DNA of 64,000 bases from Oikopleura dioica (GCA_907165135.1 OU015568.1:11912501-11976500); one strand, 5' to 3'. Shown: positions 1-12,712, numbered from the stretch's first letter. Numbers and translations: made by a program. The notes: generated from the letters alone by a model not told the origin.

Positions 1-1669
1 GGTGGAGGTGGAGAACGCGTTCTCTGGGAAGCTGTTACTGCTATTTCGCAGAAATATTCAAACAAGCAAATTTATATTTACACCGGAGATGAAGCTTCTG
101 GAAAGGAAATTCTAAAAAGAGCAGAAGCACGATTCAATATCAAGGTTGAAGATGTTATTTTTGTGCATTTGAAGTATCGATGGTTAGTCGAAGCGGCTAC
201 TTGGCCAAGTTTCACGCTTGCTGGACAGAGTTTCGGGTCAATTTTATTGGCATTCGAGGTACAGTTGTAACACTTATCCATTGAATAATCTCATTCTTAT
301 ACTATCCAATCGTTAATCGATTCCTTAATTCATTTTGACTATGAAAATAATCAAAACTTTTCCAATTTTATACGAGAAAACAGGTGTTTCACGCTCGAAC
401 CATTATATCCGAACGATCCAACCTAAAAACTACTAGGCGCTGCTTAAAGTGAACCCTGAAATCGTCATCGACTCGATGGGCTACAGCTTTACCTACCCCC
501 TCTTTTGGCTTTTCGGTTGCAAAGTTGGCTGCTACATCCACTATCCAACGATTTCTACAGACATGTTACAAAAGGTTTCGAAGCGAGAAGCAGATTTTAA
601 CAACAGTGAAACGATTGCCAATAATTCTGTCCTTTCATCAGGTTTTTCTCTTTCTCTTGAGTTGATTTGTCATTTTTCTATTCAGGAAAACTTCTCTATT
701 ATCAGTTGTTTTCGAAGCTTTACGCTTTCTGTGGAAATCGATCTTCTGTCGTCATGACGAATTCTTCATGGACGCAAAATCATTTGGATCAAATTTGGAC
801 CAGGAAGTCGTCGAAAATATTTCCTCCTTGCGACGTGTCCGCTTTTACTAAATTAGGAAAGAGTGCTATTTCTATTTTGCTTTCATTTTATTTCGTTATA
901 ATTTATTCCTTGTGACAATTCATCAGAGAAATCTAAAGAGGAAAAATGTTAATTAAGCTCTCTTGTAGAGCTGGAAAAGAGGCGAATTCCATTTCAGATT
1001 ATGTCTTTAGCCCAATTTAGGCCAGAGAAAAATCATAAGGAAAAGGCGTTAATTTAGGTATCTCTTTGTTAGAGACTCTGACTAGAACAACTCATTCAAT
1101 ATTATATTTCTACATCAGGAAATCTTGTTTATTGACCCTCAACTAAGCTCCAAGTTGAAGCGTTCAAGCTGTTGTACAAGAATCCTGCTTTTTCGTCCGC
1201 CCGACTCATCATGGCAGGAGGAGTTCGTAACCCAGGCGATCAATCCCGCGTGGACGAACTAAACGACTTAATATCCGAATACGGCCTAAGCGATTCAATC
1301 ACCATTGAGAAGAATATTTCTTTTGAACGAATCATCGAGTTATTTGAGACTTCTTCCTGTGGCATACACACGATGAAGGATGAGCATTTCGGAATTACGT
1401 GCGTGGACTTTCAAGCCTCCGGCACAATCGCAGTGGGGCACAACTCGGCCGGTCCCAAAGAAGACATTTTCGTCGATTATGACGGAGAAACGACTGGCTT
1501 TCTCGCCACTGACGCCAGGTCTTTCGCTGATTCCATGGAAAAGATTCTTCTTCTTTCCAAAGAGAGACGACGTCAGATTCAGAAAAACGCAAGAAACGCA
1601 TGTGCGAGATTCTCATCGGAACAGTTCAAGACGGATTTTCTTTATGCCACTGCAAAACTATTCAAGTGA
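1..1669 (+). CDS. ALG11: ALG11, GDP-Man:Man3GlcNAc2-PP-dolichol alpha-1,2-mannosyltransferase (5' truncated)
   Basis: Adds the fourth and fifth mannoses to the dolichol-linked oligosaccharide on the cytosolic face of the ER (N-glycosylation). The window opens inside the glycosyltransferase domain at the Gly-rich GGGGERVLW motif; later blocks typical of ALG11 include IDSMGYSFTYPLF, HYPTISTDML, TNSSWT, FPPCDV, QFRPEKNH, and the GT-B nucleotide-binding part with HTMKDEHFGI and AHNS-like GHNSAGPKEDI. Exons: 1-258, 437-641, 686 to about 861, 998-1039 and 1148-1669. The join at 1039/1148 restores the family motif only if the intron is GA-AG (1040-1147). The end of the third exon (about 855-862) has no clean in-phase GT donor; a tiny extra exon may lie near 927-947. 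The N-terminal membrane anchor is outside the window. AATAAA lies at 1749-1754. Identification is secure; exon 3/4 borders are not. Confidence 0.93.
1040..1147 (+). other. Non-canonical GA-AG intron in ALG11
   Basis: Removing 1040-1147 joins FRPEKNHK directly to LQVEAFKLL, matching the uninterrupted ALG11 block. The only nearby GT donor (at 1057) would leave an in-frame TAG. The intron therefore starts with GA and ends with AG. GA-AG introns are known to be frequent in Oikopleura and rare elsewhere. Confidence 0.75.
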
Positions 1670-1842
1670 AAGTTCCTTTAATTACAATAACTTTCTTTCG
1701 TCTTTTTTTAACATTCATTTCTCATTATCTATTAGATATCGTGAGTGCAATAAAACTTTTCTGTACTTCCTTTCTTTCGCTAAATATAGTGCTTCACTTA
1801 GAAACTGAAAATTAAAAAGGACTGCATTCAGATGAAAATATC

Positions 1843-4647
1843 ATGGCAGTGAGCATGGAAGTCGATCAGGTCCCTCCAACCCAGCAGCCTGAAGCAACCG
1901 CTACTCCAGTTTCAGTGCCTCCCGAAACAAATCCCCAAGAAAATGATTCAATCAAAGCAGAAGGGGAAAACAACAATGATTCCGCAGCACTGCCAAAGCC
2001 AATCATGGAATCGAAAGACGAGCCCATGGAGGTGAAAATGGAAAATATGGAAATTCAGGAGGACAAAGATGAAAAGCCAGAAGTGAAAGTAGACAACCGA
2101 TCGGACAATTGGCTTCCCGCCAAACGAAACGATTTAGTCAAAGCTGGCTCTGGATTGTTCCCTCGCGCTCGACATGGGCACAGACTCGTCGCCATCCGAG
2201 GATTGATACTTCTTTTCGGCGGTGGGGATCGCGAAATCCGGGATGATTTGATGGTCTACTCCACAGAAAATGGAAATTGGTTCAAGCCAAGCTGCTCGGG
2301 TGACATTCCTCCTGGAGTTGCAGCGCATGGCATGATTGCGGATGGCACGCGAATTCTAATTCATGGTGGCATGCTGGAATATGGTAAAATGTCAAATGAT
2401 CTCTACGAGCTTCAAGCGTCAAAGGTACTAATCTGAAAGGATTATCATAATTTCAATTAATCGATTTCATTTAGTGGGAATGGAAAAAATTAGAGCAGAA
2501 AGGACAAGCGGGCTCAGTTCCATGCCCAAGAATGGCGCACAGCTTCACGAATCTGGGCTCATCTGGAACAGTCGTTCTTTTCGGAGGAGTGACGAATAAA
2601 TCCGATTCTCCGGAGCGACTATTTCGTCCGGAATTCTTCAACGATGTATATTATCTCGCGCTCAAAGGCGGAACGGGCATTTACAATTGGAGCAAAGCGA
2701 CCATAGCTGGAACTCCTCCGTCTCCGAGGGAGAGCCACACTGCTTGCGTTTACAAGCCCGAAGGTCGTGCTCAAATGGTCATTATTTATGGAGGCAAAGA
2801 TGAGCGAAAACGCCTTGGCGATATCTTCTCTCTCGACACTGGAACCAACACTTGGACAGAGCTGAAACCTTTGGGTAACCCACCATTGATGCGCTCAATG
2901 CACGCGTCTGTAATGGTCAGTGAAACAAAAATGGTCGTTCTTGGCGGACTCGTTAACAAAAACGACAAGTTCGATCTGTTAATGGACAACCACTGTCCCT
3001 CAGGAAAAGATGTCTGGGAGCCAGACGACAGTGTCAGGATATTAGATTTGGCTGCCGATGAATGGTTAGAGAAGGGACTTCAGGATTTGGGTTTCGTAAG
3101 CGTCTGCTAGCTTAATTTGTCGGGTGAGAATAAACTGGCAGATGTCTAATGGCACTTTCACCATGTGTTGGTAAAGAAAGGGATTTTATAATCTATTTTT
3201 CAGACAACTTTTAGTCTAGTCAGAACATTTGTCCACTTAGGAAACCCAAGAAAGGGCGAACAACAGGACAAGCTCTCATTCGCTAGATATGGCCTTCAAG
3301 CGGCCCTCGTTGGATCACAAATCTACATCTTCGCTGGAAAGAAAAACGATCGTGAATGTGTCAATGATCTCGTTTTTCTTGAAACAAAGACCCCTCCGCG
3401 GCCCGTCAATCTACGTCTTATGAAAGCAACGAGTAACAAGACTTTTCCACACATTTCATATTCTTGCTTTATCGCAAAAGGAAGCCTACATAATTTTTCT
3501 TATTTGTAACTTGTCGGAAAGGCTTGGAAACTGAGATCCACGTCGCCTGGAGCTCGATCAAAACAGCGGAAAAGTATTTAGTTCAATGCTCTCCTGTAGA
3601 ACCGAAAAAGGTAGAGAAGAAGGCTGATAGCTCGGAATCTAAAGAGGAAAGTGAAAAAGGAACTGATGAAGTTAAATCCGACGATAAAAAGGAAGAAGAA
3701 GTGGAAAAGGTAAAATATGAATCATTCGAAGCGGATTTGAAAAAGTTTTACTAGAGTAAGATTCCAGCGAGTAAAATTGAATGGCACGATGTACAGATTC
3801 TCAAACACACAGGAGTTGGACCCACAGTCAGTTGCGAGATACAACACTTCTACCAACAAGCAGCTGAAGGTGAAACGCTTTCAGAAGATGAAAAGGCCTT
3901 TTTGGATGCAGAGAAAACATGGAAAAAGACAAAACTGTCGCCTGGAGTAACTTATAGAGTGCGGTATGTATTGAATAACGAGTAGCACCGATCTTTAATT
4001 GATTTTAGAGTATGCGCGATAAACTCCTGCGGTCGATCTCAATTCTCTGACTACGGCTCTTACAAAACAAGTACACCAGGATTCCCTGGTGCTCCCTGGA
4101 ACATCAAAGTCTCGAAAACAGAAGCTGGCGCATCTCTTGCTTGGCAACCTCCAGCGAACGCGGATGTCATCGAATATTCTGTGTATCTTTCAGTGAAGAA
4201 AGAGTTTACCTCTAGTCCTGTAAGTGATGTCTGGTTTCCTCCTTATCAAAGATAATGACATTATTCGCTGCCGCAGCCGTCTAGGACAGTCTGGGAAACC
4301 TTGTGATTTCCCTATTTAGTAGACTCAAGTCAAGTGTTGTCTAACGAGATTTCTTCAGGGTGCTGGAAAATCAAATTTCACAAGAGTGTACATCGGGCAT
4401 GACGCTGCATGTGTTGTCTCTCATACTCTACTATCGCAAGCCGCAACTAGTCAAAATGATGCTAACAAAGCTGCAGTTATTTTCAGGATAGCTGCGAAAA
4501 ATAAAAAGGTAACGACTTGCTTTATCATCCTTTTAACTTTGCTTCCAGGGGTATGGGCCAGCAACACAAGTTCGCTGGATCCAAGACGCGAAAATTAAAC
4601 GCCCTGCTGGATCATCCAAACATGGCGACGCGAAGAAAGCTAAATAA
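1843..4647 (+). CDS. HCFC: Host cell factor (HCF), kelch propeller plus fibronectin-III, short form
   Basis: Transcriptional co-regulator that bridges sequence-specific factors and chromatin-modifying complexes. After an acidic N-terminal tail of about 80 residues come kelch repeats ([40 protein letters not shown]), then FN3 segments with the family signatures [47 protein letters not shown] and [19 protein letters not shown], and a Lys-rich end. Exons: 1843-2424, 2475-3095, 3204-3432, 3522-3709, about 3778-3963, 4009-4219, 4359-4508 and 4549-4647. The 3709/3778 join is out of phase as read (a small sequence error or an odd donor). No HCF-1 proteolytic repeats are present, so it resembles vertebrate HCFC2 in layout. 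ALG11 ends 173 bp upstream on the same strand; an AG acceptor lies at 1829-1830, just before the start. Convergent with the MFS gene. Confidence 0.93.
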
Positions 4648-4723
4648 GAGAATTTCTGCTCGTAGGAAATTCTTCTTTACTAGGAAAAACAGATACTGCC
4701 GTCCAATCAAAACAATAAGTTCC

Positions 4724-7307
4724 TTACTTTCCTTCACTGCTTATTTTTCTCAATCTTTGGGAAACTTTCAATAAACTTTTGTAAATTTCAGATTTTGCGT
4801 AAGCAAAGGCCTTTAGCCTGTAGTGTTGTTTATTCAGTATTTTTACAATATTAGCTAGTTCAGTATCTTCTTGTCTGTTGTCATGATTCTTCTTTGAGTT
4901 AGGGCTCGGCAGGGGATAAAAGTCTATCCTTGAAGGCTCCAGAACATGATATGATGAGGTAGTTAATATGCAGCCAGTAATCAAGATGAAGGTCTGAAAA
5001 AGTTTTTGAGCAATTGTAAGGATTTCGTGTGTTTACCGGAATAGAAAAACAAGCGTAAATTGAAAAGTTTATGGTGGAACTGATCCATAGAGGGGCTAAG
5101 ATTGTGGCAAGAGTTTCGACGCCGATTCGTACGCCTTGAATTGAACTTTGGTAGTATTGAGGTGTAAACTTAGAGAGTAACGATGCTTTTTAAACGGTCA
5201 GCATATTATATGCTGCATATAGAGATTCTCTATTAGAGAAGAAAAACGTGCTTGACTTTTTTCTCTGACCGCTTCCTGAAGCCACCACGAGCCAGGCCAT
5301 GAAGAAACATTGTAACAGGACGACAACGCCCGTCAAAATATACAAGTAAGTGGCTCGGAATGTAGCGTTGGGAACTGTAGTGGTGAGGATAACTGTATTT
5401 AGAAACTCTACGGACATTCCAATCAGGAGTGCTCTTCGTTGCTGAAATCCAGGTCGATCGGATATGAGTTTCATGCTGAAGATAACGGTTATTTTTTGTG
5501 ATCGAAGACAATATTTCTCACCAGAAATATCCAGAAACAGCAACAACGCCAATAAAGACATAAGTCATCGCATTCTGGACACTTGTGAAACCAAGAAATC
5601 GTTTGGAGAGAGGAGTGAACACTGTTTCCAAAGACGACTGTAAGAACATTCCACCGAAAGATCCAACAAGACAGACAACAACTTGCTCACGAAGCAGTAG
5701 CTTAAGTATGCCACCAGATGTGATATCTAAATAACGTTTCAAAGGTATTCCAATTTAACCTGTACTATCAAGAGAGTATGAATATTTTCTACACTCTAAC
5801 TGATAGCATCTCAAATTGTGGTAATCAATATAGTCTGTCTTAGTGATAGAGACATATTATTACGTTGATAAACCGTACCTTTTGTTTCTTTCCATTTGAA
5901 ATGAAGACTGTGTATGCTCGCGGTAAGATTGACATCATCGTCTTCTGGAATGGTCTCACTTTCTTCATATGCTAAATGGGGCTCGATATTTCCGTTTTAC
6001 CCTGTTTGATAAATTTCCATAGATAATGAATTCACTGTATAAATCATTGTGAAATTTCATTCATAAAAAGATAATTTCTGAATTTATCGAATCATTGATT
6101 TGCAATCATTTTTCAATCAATGAACTTTTCGTAACTATTGTCATTTATAATCATTCTGATCATTAGGAATCAACGAAATTGGTGCCCATCCTTTCGATTT
6201 AGGAATGTCGGTCGAGTTACCTAGTCCAGCGTCATGATACAGCAAGATAATAACAGTAAGCACAGACGCCCAGATACACATTAGGAAGAAGCCTTGCACA
6301 TTGTATGGGTTGATTTGCACGCCGCCAGGGAGGGTGAAGTTAGCATACTTCAGGAATAACATACAGAATGGTCCAATAATTACGCCAACTTGTCTGAAAT
6401 TTTAATGTCATACTTCTTACAAATTGGTGCGAGCTCGTTCACCTCATCAAAATCGCAGAAGCGATCACAGATCCACGATTTTCTGGTGGCGCGTTTCGCG
6501 TCAACGTCCCGACAACAGGTGCATCCAGTCCGTATCCTATTCCTGCCAGGAATCGACCAAATACAATCCACATTTCAGGCTTTGTTCCAGGCAGTCCGGG
6601 CGCCAAGAAGTAGATGATACTTCCAGTTAGATGGAGAGAAACGCCAAAGATCAAAAGTGGCCGTGACGTTCCTAACCAATCGCAAATTCTTCCAAGAGAA
6701 GGAGCAGCAATTATGCTACCGATTGCGAAAATGGAAATTACTACCCCCATATAAACCTTTTATCGGGTTCTTTTTCTTTGTTGAATAACGCTCAGGATAT
6801 CGAATAAACCGTTAGTTCCTTACTACGGGGCTGATTATTTTATTTTCTCAAATTATACGTAAGAATATATTTCAAAGAAATACCCATCCTGTGCGGCTCC
6901 GAGATATTCCGTGAGATATGCATTGACAGTGGGAATAATTAGGGCCCGATCAGCTCCAGCAGAAAAATACCAGACAGCAACTGCTATCTTAAGACAGAGT
7001 AAATCATAAAATTAAAACATATGTGGTTAATTATATTTAATAAATTTGCGCCAGTTATAGGACTTTGTCTCATTATTTTAATGATTCATCTGCTTTGAAT
7101 ACTATTCTCGGAGCAATTCTGAATTCGGCATATATAATTGACGCAAATTAATTCGAAGATAATTTTAATCCCCATGCTACTCGACTCGAGCAGGTTGAGT
7201 TTATTTTTTATATGATTGATCGGATCAATCATCAATTTGATCCACCACAAAGTACTCACCATATAAAGTTTTCTTTGTTTTTCGAGGGATTCATCGCTCT
7301 TTCCCAT
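4724..7307 (-). CDS. Major facilitator superfamily transporter, MFSD8/CLN7-like
   Basis: Multi-pass transporter; the family includes lysosomal MFSD8 (CLN7). Exons recognised on the minus strand: 7307-7260 (possible start), 6983-6859, 6756-6443, 6393 to about 6141 or 6216, about 5980-5880 (acidic cytosolic loop), 5726-5522, 5475-5270, 5185-5037 and 4993-4724. Signatures are the loop GRICDWLGTSRPL after TM2, the long GRFLAGIGYGLDAPVVGTLTRNAPPENRG segment (positions 6619-6458), QVGVIIGPF, QINPYNVQGFF (compare QINMYT in MFSD8) and QGVRIG. Hydrophobic stretches account for at least nine TM helices. The first exon does not join in phase to the second, so the N-terminus is tentative; the loop exon near 5.9 kb also lacks a clean acceptor. 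No pyrimidine-AG sits before the start. Substrate cannot be inferred. Confidence 0.72.
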
Positions 7308-8069
7308 ATTTATTTATCCTCTTTCGAAATTTCCTTCTGCTTTTCTCGTTTTTTTGGGTTTTTTTAATTGAAAAATCAATCCATGGCCTTCCTCTTTTTT
7401 CGCTTCAAATTTCTTATTTTCCGGCGACCAGACAGACGATGTGTAATTTTGTTATGGCGAGATGTTCTAGCCGAGTAAACAATATTTCTCTTGATTTCTT
7501 CCAGGTCAAAGATCAGTGTTAGCCTTCTGACATAACACCCTACGAATCCTGGCGGATTGACTGTATGTCTCACCCGTTTGTTTTGGCGTGAGCGCGATCA
7601 ATTTTTCTTACTCAGCCCCTCTTGGATGATCTCATTTTTAACTCATTCAAAGGATTCTTTGTTTTTCTGTGCCCGGGGCGCGACTAGCACGCTGGGGTTC
7701 AAGGTTTGGCACTCATCCAGAACGTGGCATTGACATTGGCACAGCGTCAAAGTGAGGATAGCACTCAGAAGTTAGCACGAACGTTTTTACTACTTTACTT
7801 TCATTTTCATCAAGACAATTTTTGTCTTTCGCTATGTTTTCCTTTTACGCTACCTAAAGACCTGTTCTAGTATGGCTGTTAGAATCGAAGTAAAACAGTC
7901 GTATTCTTGCAAATTCCAACAGCTTCTATGAAATACACAAATTTAAAAGTTCCGATTTATTTCGCGCAATCGCGGTTTCAGAAGATAATACTGCTGCAGA
8001 AATTCCTAAACTGGGGCTAATTACAAGAGATGACATCGAATTATGAACAGTATTCTGTGTTTTTGATGA
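7308..8069. other. Intergenic; no gene recognised
   Basis: Space between the 5' end of the MFS transporter and the 3' end of the bHLH gene. Only short shadow frames; no exon with family similarity, no repeat seen. Probably holds the transporter promoter. Confidence 0.5.
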
Positions 8070-8723
8070 TCACATGATGTATTCGAATGGATGGTTGACC
8101 ATGTTTTGCTGGAGATCATTGAGAGTAGGAAGGTGTTGATACTGCATTGCATGGGCTGCGGAAACTTGTGGGATGTTTGGAAGAGTTGGGTTGAAGAGCT
8201 GCGTCGGATTAGCGTTGTTGAGTGCAGGAGCAAATGGGTGGGGAAGACCAACAGCTTGAAAATCAGGCATTGCAGAGCGAAGAGGTGCTCCCGGAGATGT
8301 AGCCATTCCCATGGCTCCAGTTGACACTGGGCTAGGAGGATCCGACATTGATCCTTGTCGCGAAGAATCATTTTGGGCTTGGGACATTGAGATGATATCT
8401 CGTTCGAGTTTCTTTATCAACTCCGTTGCAGAACGAAGCAAAGCCAATCGACTGACATCTTTGCCCAAGCTCACATGTCGGCCGATGACATCCTTGAGAT
8501 CCATGAAACATTCGCGGTGCTTCTTGACTCGAATTCGTTCCCGAGCGTTGTTGGCTTCTCGGCGTAGCTGAAGGGCGGAATCTGGAGTAGTCGGTGGCGA
8601 AAACTGGCCGAGCATTGACGAGTTATCATTGAAGTTCATCGTTGCATCATTTCGAGATGCACCATTTTGAGGTCCAAGCAGTTGTTGGTATGAAAAAGGT
8701 GACATAGAATCGGATGATTTCAT
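8070..8723 (-). CDS. Basic helix-loop-helix transcription factor, intronless, class uncertain
   Basis: A 217-residue single-exon protein. The basic region REANNARERIRVKKHRE (about residues 55-71) resembles that of E-proteins (ANNARERxRV), with Glu and Arg in the DNA-contacting positions. Helix 1 is followed by a short Gly-containing loop and helix 2 (SRLALLRSATELIKKLERD). Helix 2 is not a good E-protein match and the C-terminal half (Pro, Met, Asn and Gln rich) is not recognised, so it could be a divergent class A factor or a tunicate-specific member. It should bind E-boxes as a dimer. It has no nearby pyrimidine-AG before the start, unlike most genes here, which suggests its own promoter rather than an operon position. 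Confidence 0.8.
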   Translation of the reverse strand: MKSSDSMSPFSYQQLLGPQNGASRNDATMNFNDNSSMLGQFSPPTTPDSALQLRREANNARERIRVKKHRECFMDLKDVIGRHVSLGKDVSRLALLRSATELIKKLERDIISMSQAQNDSSRQGSMSDPPSPVSTGAMGMATSPGAPLRSAMPDFQAVGLPHPFAPALNNANPTQLFNPTLPNIPQVSAAHAMQYQHLPTLNDLQQNMVNHPFEYIM

Positions 8724-9555
8724 TTCTATGTTTTGCTAGTGTTTCTTAATTTGTTTGTAGAAATTTGTATCCGCACGAACTTATAAATCTGCTATTTGCT
8801 TCTGGACGACGGCTGAGGGCGCGAGAGGGTGGCCCTAATATGGCAAAAATCGCACTATTTTTTCTACCATAGCGCGACTCATTTGCGCATTGATTCTGGG
8901 GCCCCGAACATTTCCTGGGATGTACAATTTAAATACATGATAAGGTCAGGGACGCATCAGGAAGTTTGTGGAAGTGACGAAGTTCTTTATTTGATACAGT
9001 ATAAACAGGGGAGTTATAGACGCGTCGGATTCTCGGTTTGGTTTGAACTTTTTGGCATTTTGAACTGGTGAAGAGGAGCCATGTAAGGAAAATGATTGAA
9101 ACCTGAAGAATATGGTCAATTAATATCTTAAAAATCACAAGTTGCAGCTAAAAAATTAGGTAGAAAAACGCTAAAATCAGAAAATTGTTCAGAAAATTTC
9201 TATTAGATACGGGTAAGTCCGACTTATTACGTCGATAACACCTGCATAATACTACTATTGGATAAAAAGTGATCTCATAGATTCAAGTTCTTGAAGCATA
9301 ACTTGAAACGGTGATACGGCCTCTACCTGAAGATTAAGCATCATCATTTGCGCCAGCTCCAGCATCTTCATCTGATAATAGGGTTATTATACCTGGAAGC
9401 ATCAGATAGAACTGAGTATACATCCGATTTTCGATTCGAAAGAACTTTGCCGTTAATATTTACGTGGCAGCTAGACAATGAAATAAACCACATTTATACC
9501 AGTACGATATTTTCTTAGAAAAGTTACCAAAAATCGTTGTTGATTTTCAAATGAC
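8724..9555. other. Intergenic; no gene recognised
   Basis: Between the bHLH start and the connexin stop, both on the minus strand. Candidate bHLH promoter. No further exon is supported. Confidence 0.5.
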
Positions 9556-12077
9556 TTAGATTTTTCGTCGATAATCCAAAAAATCTTGAGGGACGATAAT
9601 ATGAGATTGAGCCTCTGAGTCGAGGAGCTCTAACCCGTACGCTGAGGATGAATCTGAATCGGAGAATCCGTCGTCGTCATTGTAGTAGTATGCTGAGTTT
9701 TTGGCTCACGAGAAATTCAGGCAAAATATGATGAGTATGTAACATACTGTATGTGACATAATATGTCGAAGTTATGAGCCTCCATGATTCATGAGGTATT
9801 TATAATACGGAAGTTAAGCCCTGGAAAAAAGTCTGTTGAGCCCTTAGCGTAATCATCTTCAAGATCATCTAATTCCTCATCCTCATTCGTATGGTCTTGT
9901 GTCTTGTCATTCTCAACGTCTTCATTCTCCAACTCTTCTTGCTTTATCTTATGCTGGCGTTGGATAAAAATTAAGAAGCACTTTTCCAGCGGAAGGTTCA
10001 GCCGTAGGTCCTTTTATTAGGTAGTTACATGATGCTCATGAATAATATTTTTATTCAAAATATATTTAACACAATTAAAATACCTGATTAATTGGATCGG
10101 AGTAAAATCTGTTGTTCACCGTTCGATTCATTTCCGCGAGACCTTCCAGAGTTCGTTTCAGCCTGAGTGAATATAGTAAAAAATTGTGGACAGATTTGTC
10201 TGGAGCTCTAGACGGAAAATTGTACCTGAAATGTCAAAAAATACGTCAAAGAAAGGTTCGGTTCATACCGGTTAGGATGGGGGTTTTTCAGAGGCTCGCC
10301 ATTGATCGTCATGTGAATTTTTTGTGCCCATATCAATTTCGCTGCCTTATATCCCAGAAGAAAGAGTTCTGATACTGAGAGAAATATTGACTTTTTTGAG
10401 TTAACTTCATTCAAATGATTTTAAGTGACCATAAGAACCATGACAATAAACAGGTGATAATTAACTACTCTTGACCAAACTGTCAAACCAAACATAATCC
10501 AGCTGATAATTGTCTTCTCCTTAGGTCTAAAAGTAAGTAATTTGAAAATGGGCGCGCTTTAATCCCGCAAACCTGGACATAAAAACTGACCTGCTCATGA
10601 AACACTGAGTTACAACGCGACATGGGGAGCGATTGCAAAGATATGAATTCTTGATTTGGGTGCCGTAAATTTTGAATTGAACGAAGGCAAAGAAACATTC
10701 CATGGCTATCCTCAGCAGCAGCTACAAGGAAGAAACAAATCATTAGTGATAACAAGGTGACAGGAAGAAAAAAAAAGATAAAAACCTATAATTTGGTTGG
10801 CACTCCTTATTTCTTTTTTTACAAAAACATTTTCTTGTAAGGAAGCTGCCAGTATCTTACCTGTAGTATGTACATAAGAAGAATCGAGGGAAGCTCTGCT
10901 GAAATATTCTGAACTTCTTGTCTGATCATTTTCGTCTTCAGAGTATAATTTTGGTAATCCACAAGTTTGAGCGACAACTCCGAGGCTGATCCATCCGCAG
11001 ATCGTGAATCAAGAGCATTTTGTACGGCTCTATCCTTTATAGAAGTTCGGGTATTCATACTTTTAGTGAGGTAAAATTAAGCTCTCGTAAAAAACAATCA
11101 CGAAGAGAATTGGTTTATAATAAACCGTTTATCTGTCGGATGATTGGACATTTTTTCTCCATATCTAAATTTTACTGGAGGTAGCGTATATGATTATTAT
11201 TAGCGTTTATAAGAATGGCAACTTATTATAATAAAATGGTGAAGTATGAGCTTCTTTCCTGGATTATCTCCCGGACGAGGTTCATCATGCAATGAACAGC
11301 GTTGACCGCCCACTTGATGAAGGGTTTAGAGTTTTGATACTTATAATGCCACAGCTCCTAGCACCTGACAGTAAGCGTTCATTTATCAATCCATAAGCCA
11401 TGAACGACTTTGCAAGGTGGTAGTTAAACCTTCAGCGGCCTGCCTTGTTTAAGAAATTTACAGGGAAGAATACTTCTTCAATTTTAACCCCTTCCAGAAC
11501 AAATATAACTGTAGGCGCACATGTGAAAATAATCTTGATTTGAAGGTCAATCAATTATCGAACATTTGACATCTACTAGTAGCGCAATTCATTCGACTTT
11601 TAAAACTATTTTTATTAGATAGGACCTTGACCTGGACCGCCCAAAATCGAATCTGAGAAATGGGCGAAATTTGATTGAAACAGACATTTTCACAACCCAC
11701 TTGAAGTGTGTTGCATTTAAAACTTGACTGTTCGTCAGAATAAATTGCCGAAGCAATGCTTTTTGGTGGTGACTAACGATATCTTTTACCTAAGGTCAAA
11801 TATAGATCACCAAAACCTGCAGACAATTACAATTCTACAAGTATACAGAGCAACGAACCAGTATTTTCCGAGAATTGTTGCGTGTCGATTCACCTGAGCG
11901 AGGAGATTTTCCAAAACGCTGTAACTACATAATTTTATAAAATGGCGAAATGAACCCGTCTCATACACATCTTCGAGAAATATTAGATGAATATCGAGAT
12001 CTATCTGATGTGTTTAATGAAAGGAGTATATTTGGTTGATAAATGAACTTATAATCTTTTGAAGATACTTACGCCAT
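9556..12077 (-). CDS. Connexin (gap-junction protein), 12 exons
   Basis: Four-pass channel subunit forming intercellular channels. It is spread over small exons: 12077-12073 (ATG plus 2 nt), 11918-11817, 11758-11632, 11533-11462, 11357 to about 11280, about 11059-10861, 10721-10591, 10526 to about 10478, 10374-10269, 10225-10084, 9953-9809 and 9692-9556. Decisive evidence is the first extracellular loop CNTLQVGCENVC (Cys-x6-Cys-x3-Cys) followed by PISQIRFW, and the second loop with Cys-x4-Cys-x5-Cys (CNRSPCRVVTQC) followed by MSRPKEKTI. TM1 contains HATILGKYWF; TM2 IIFTCAPTVIFV; TM3 MECFFAFVQFKIYG. The C-terminal tail is acidic with a DDDGFSDSDSSS stretch. About 430 residues. Donors of exons 5 and 8 are not canonical as read (GA possible). 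Connexins are known only from chordates, which helps place the organism. Confidence 0.9.
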
Positions 12078-12712
12078 GTTAATCCGAAAAGAAACGGGAG
12101 CCCATATCTATCGTAAATCTTGCTAAGTTCAAGGTTCCTCTTTTTTCTTCTTTTCAAAATGTCTCTTTTTTCAAAGTTTGAGATTTGTCTCGTTTTTCAT
12201 GTCACGGCGAACGATCACCAGTTGTGCAATAATTCAAGTTTAGTAGATTCTATCAGCGACGCGCAAAGCCTCTCACATTTTACTTTTGAAAAAGAGATAT
12301 TCGTCGAGTCAAGGGAAAGAAAAGAGCAAGGGAGGGAGTGTGAGCGTACCACTGGTGCATTTTGCACGGAAGAAAATAAGGTCAACACGTTTTTTAATTG
12401 AGAGAAATGTGTTCTTGAAGACAGGACATCAAACTTCCGTGTTGTGTGTTTTGACAAGAAGGAAAACTGCGAACAACTGACCCGTGAGGTGGGAGGGAGC
12501 GACAGCTGGGAGAAGACACGACAGAAAATTTTGTGGACGTATGTTCGTTTTCAACAACTTTTATAATGAAGAAAATGATCGAGAACCAGCCCCTGCGGTT
12601 GGACAAAAATGAAAAGAGATGCATTCTTTGAAGATTTTACTGTCTTCAATGTGAAAGAGCTTTTATGAAAATAAACTTTATTGGTAGTAGAAAAGTAGAA
12701 TGTCTTTGAATC
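12078..12712. other. Intergenic; no gene recognised
   Basis: Between the connexin start and the 3' end of the ankyrin gene. It holds the AATAAA signal of the upstream gene (minus strand, 12677-12682) and presumably the connexin promoter. Short frames on both strands have no family similarity. Confidence 0.5.
12677..12682 (-). terminator. Polyadenylation signal of the ankyrin gene
   Basis: AATAAA on the minus strand, 31 nt after the stop at 12713 of the distal terminal exon and 219 nt after the proximal stop at 12901. Its position favours use of the distal terminal exon, or a long 3' UTR for the proximal form. Confidence 0.55.

Noticed and set aside
6390-6630. Overlapping plus-strand frames opposite the MFS transporter
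   Set aside because: They mirror conserved transporter exons and share no similarity with any protein.
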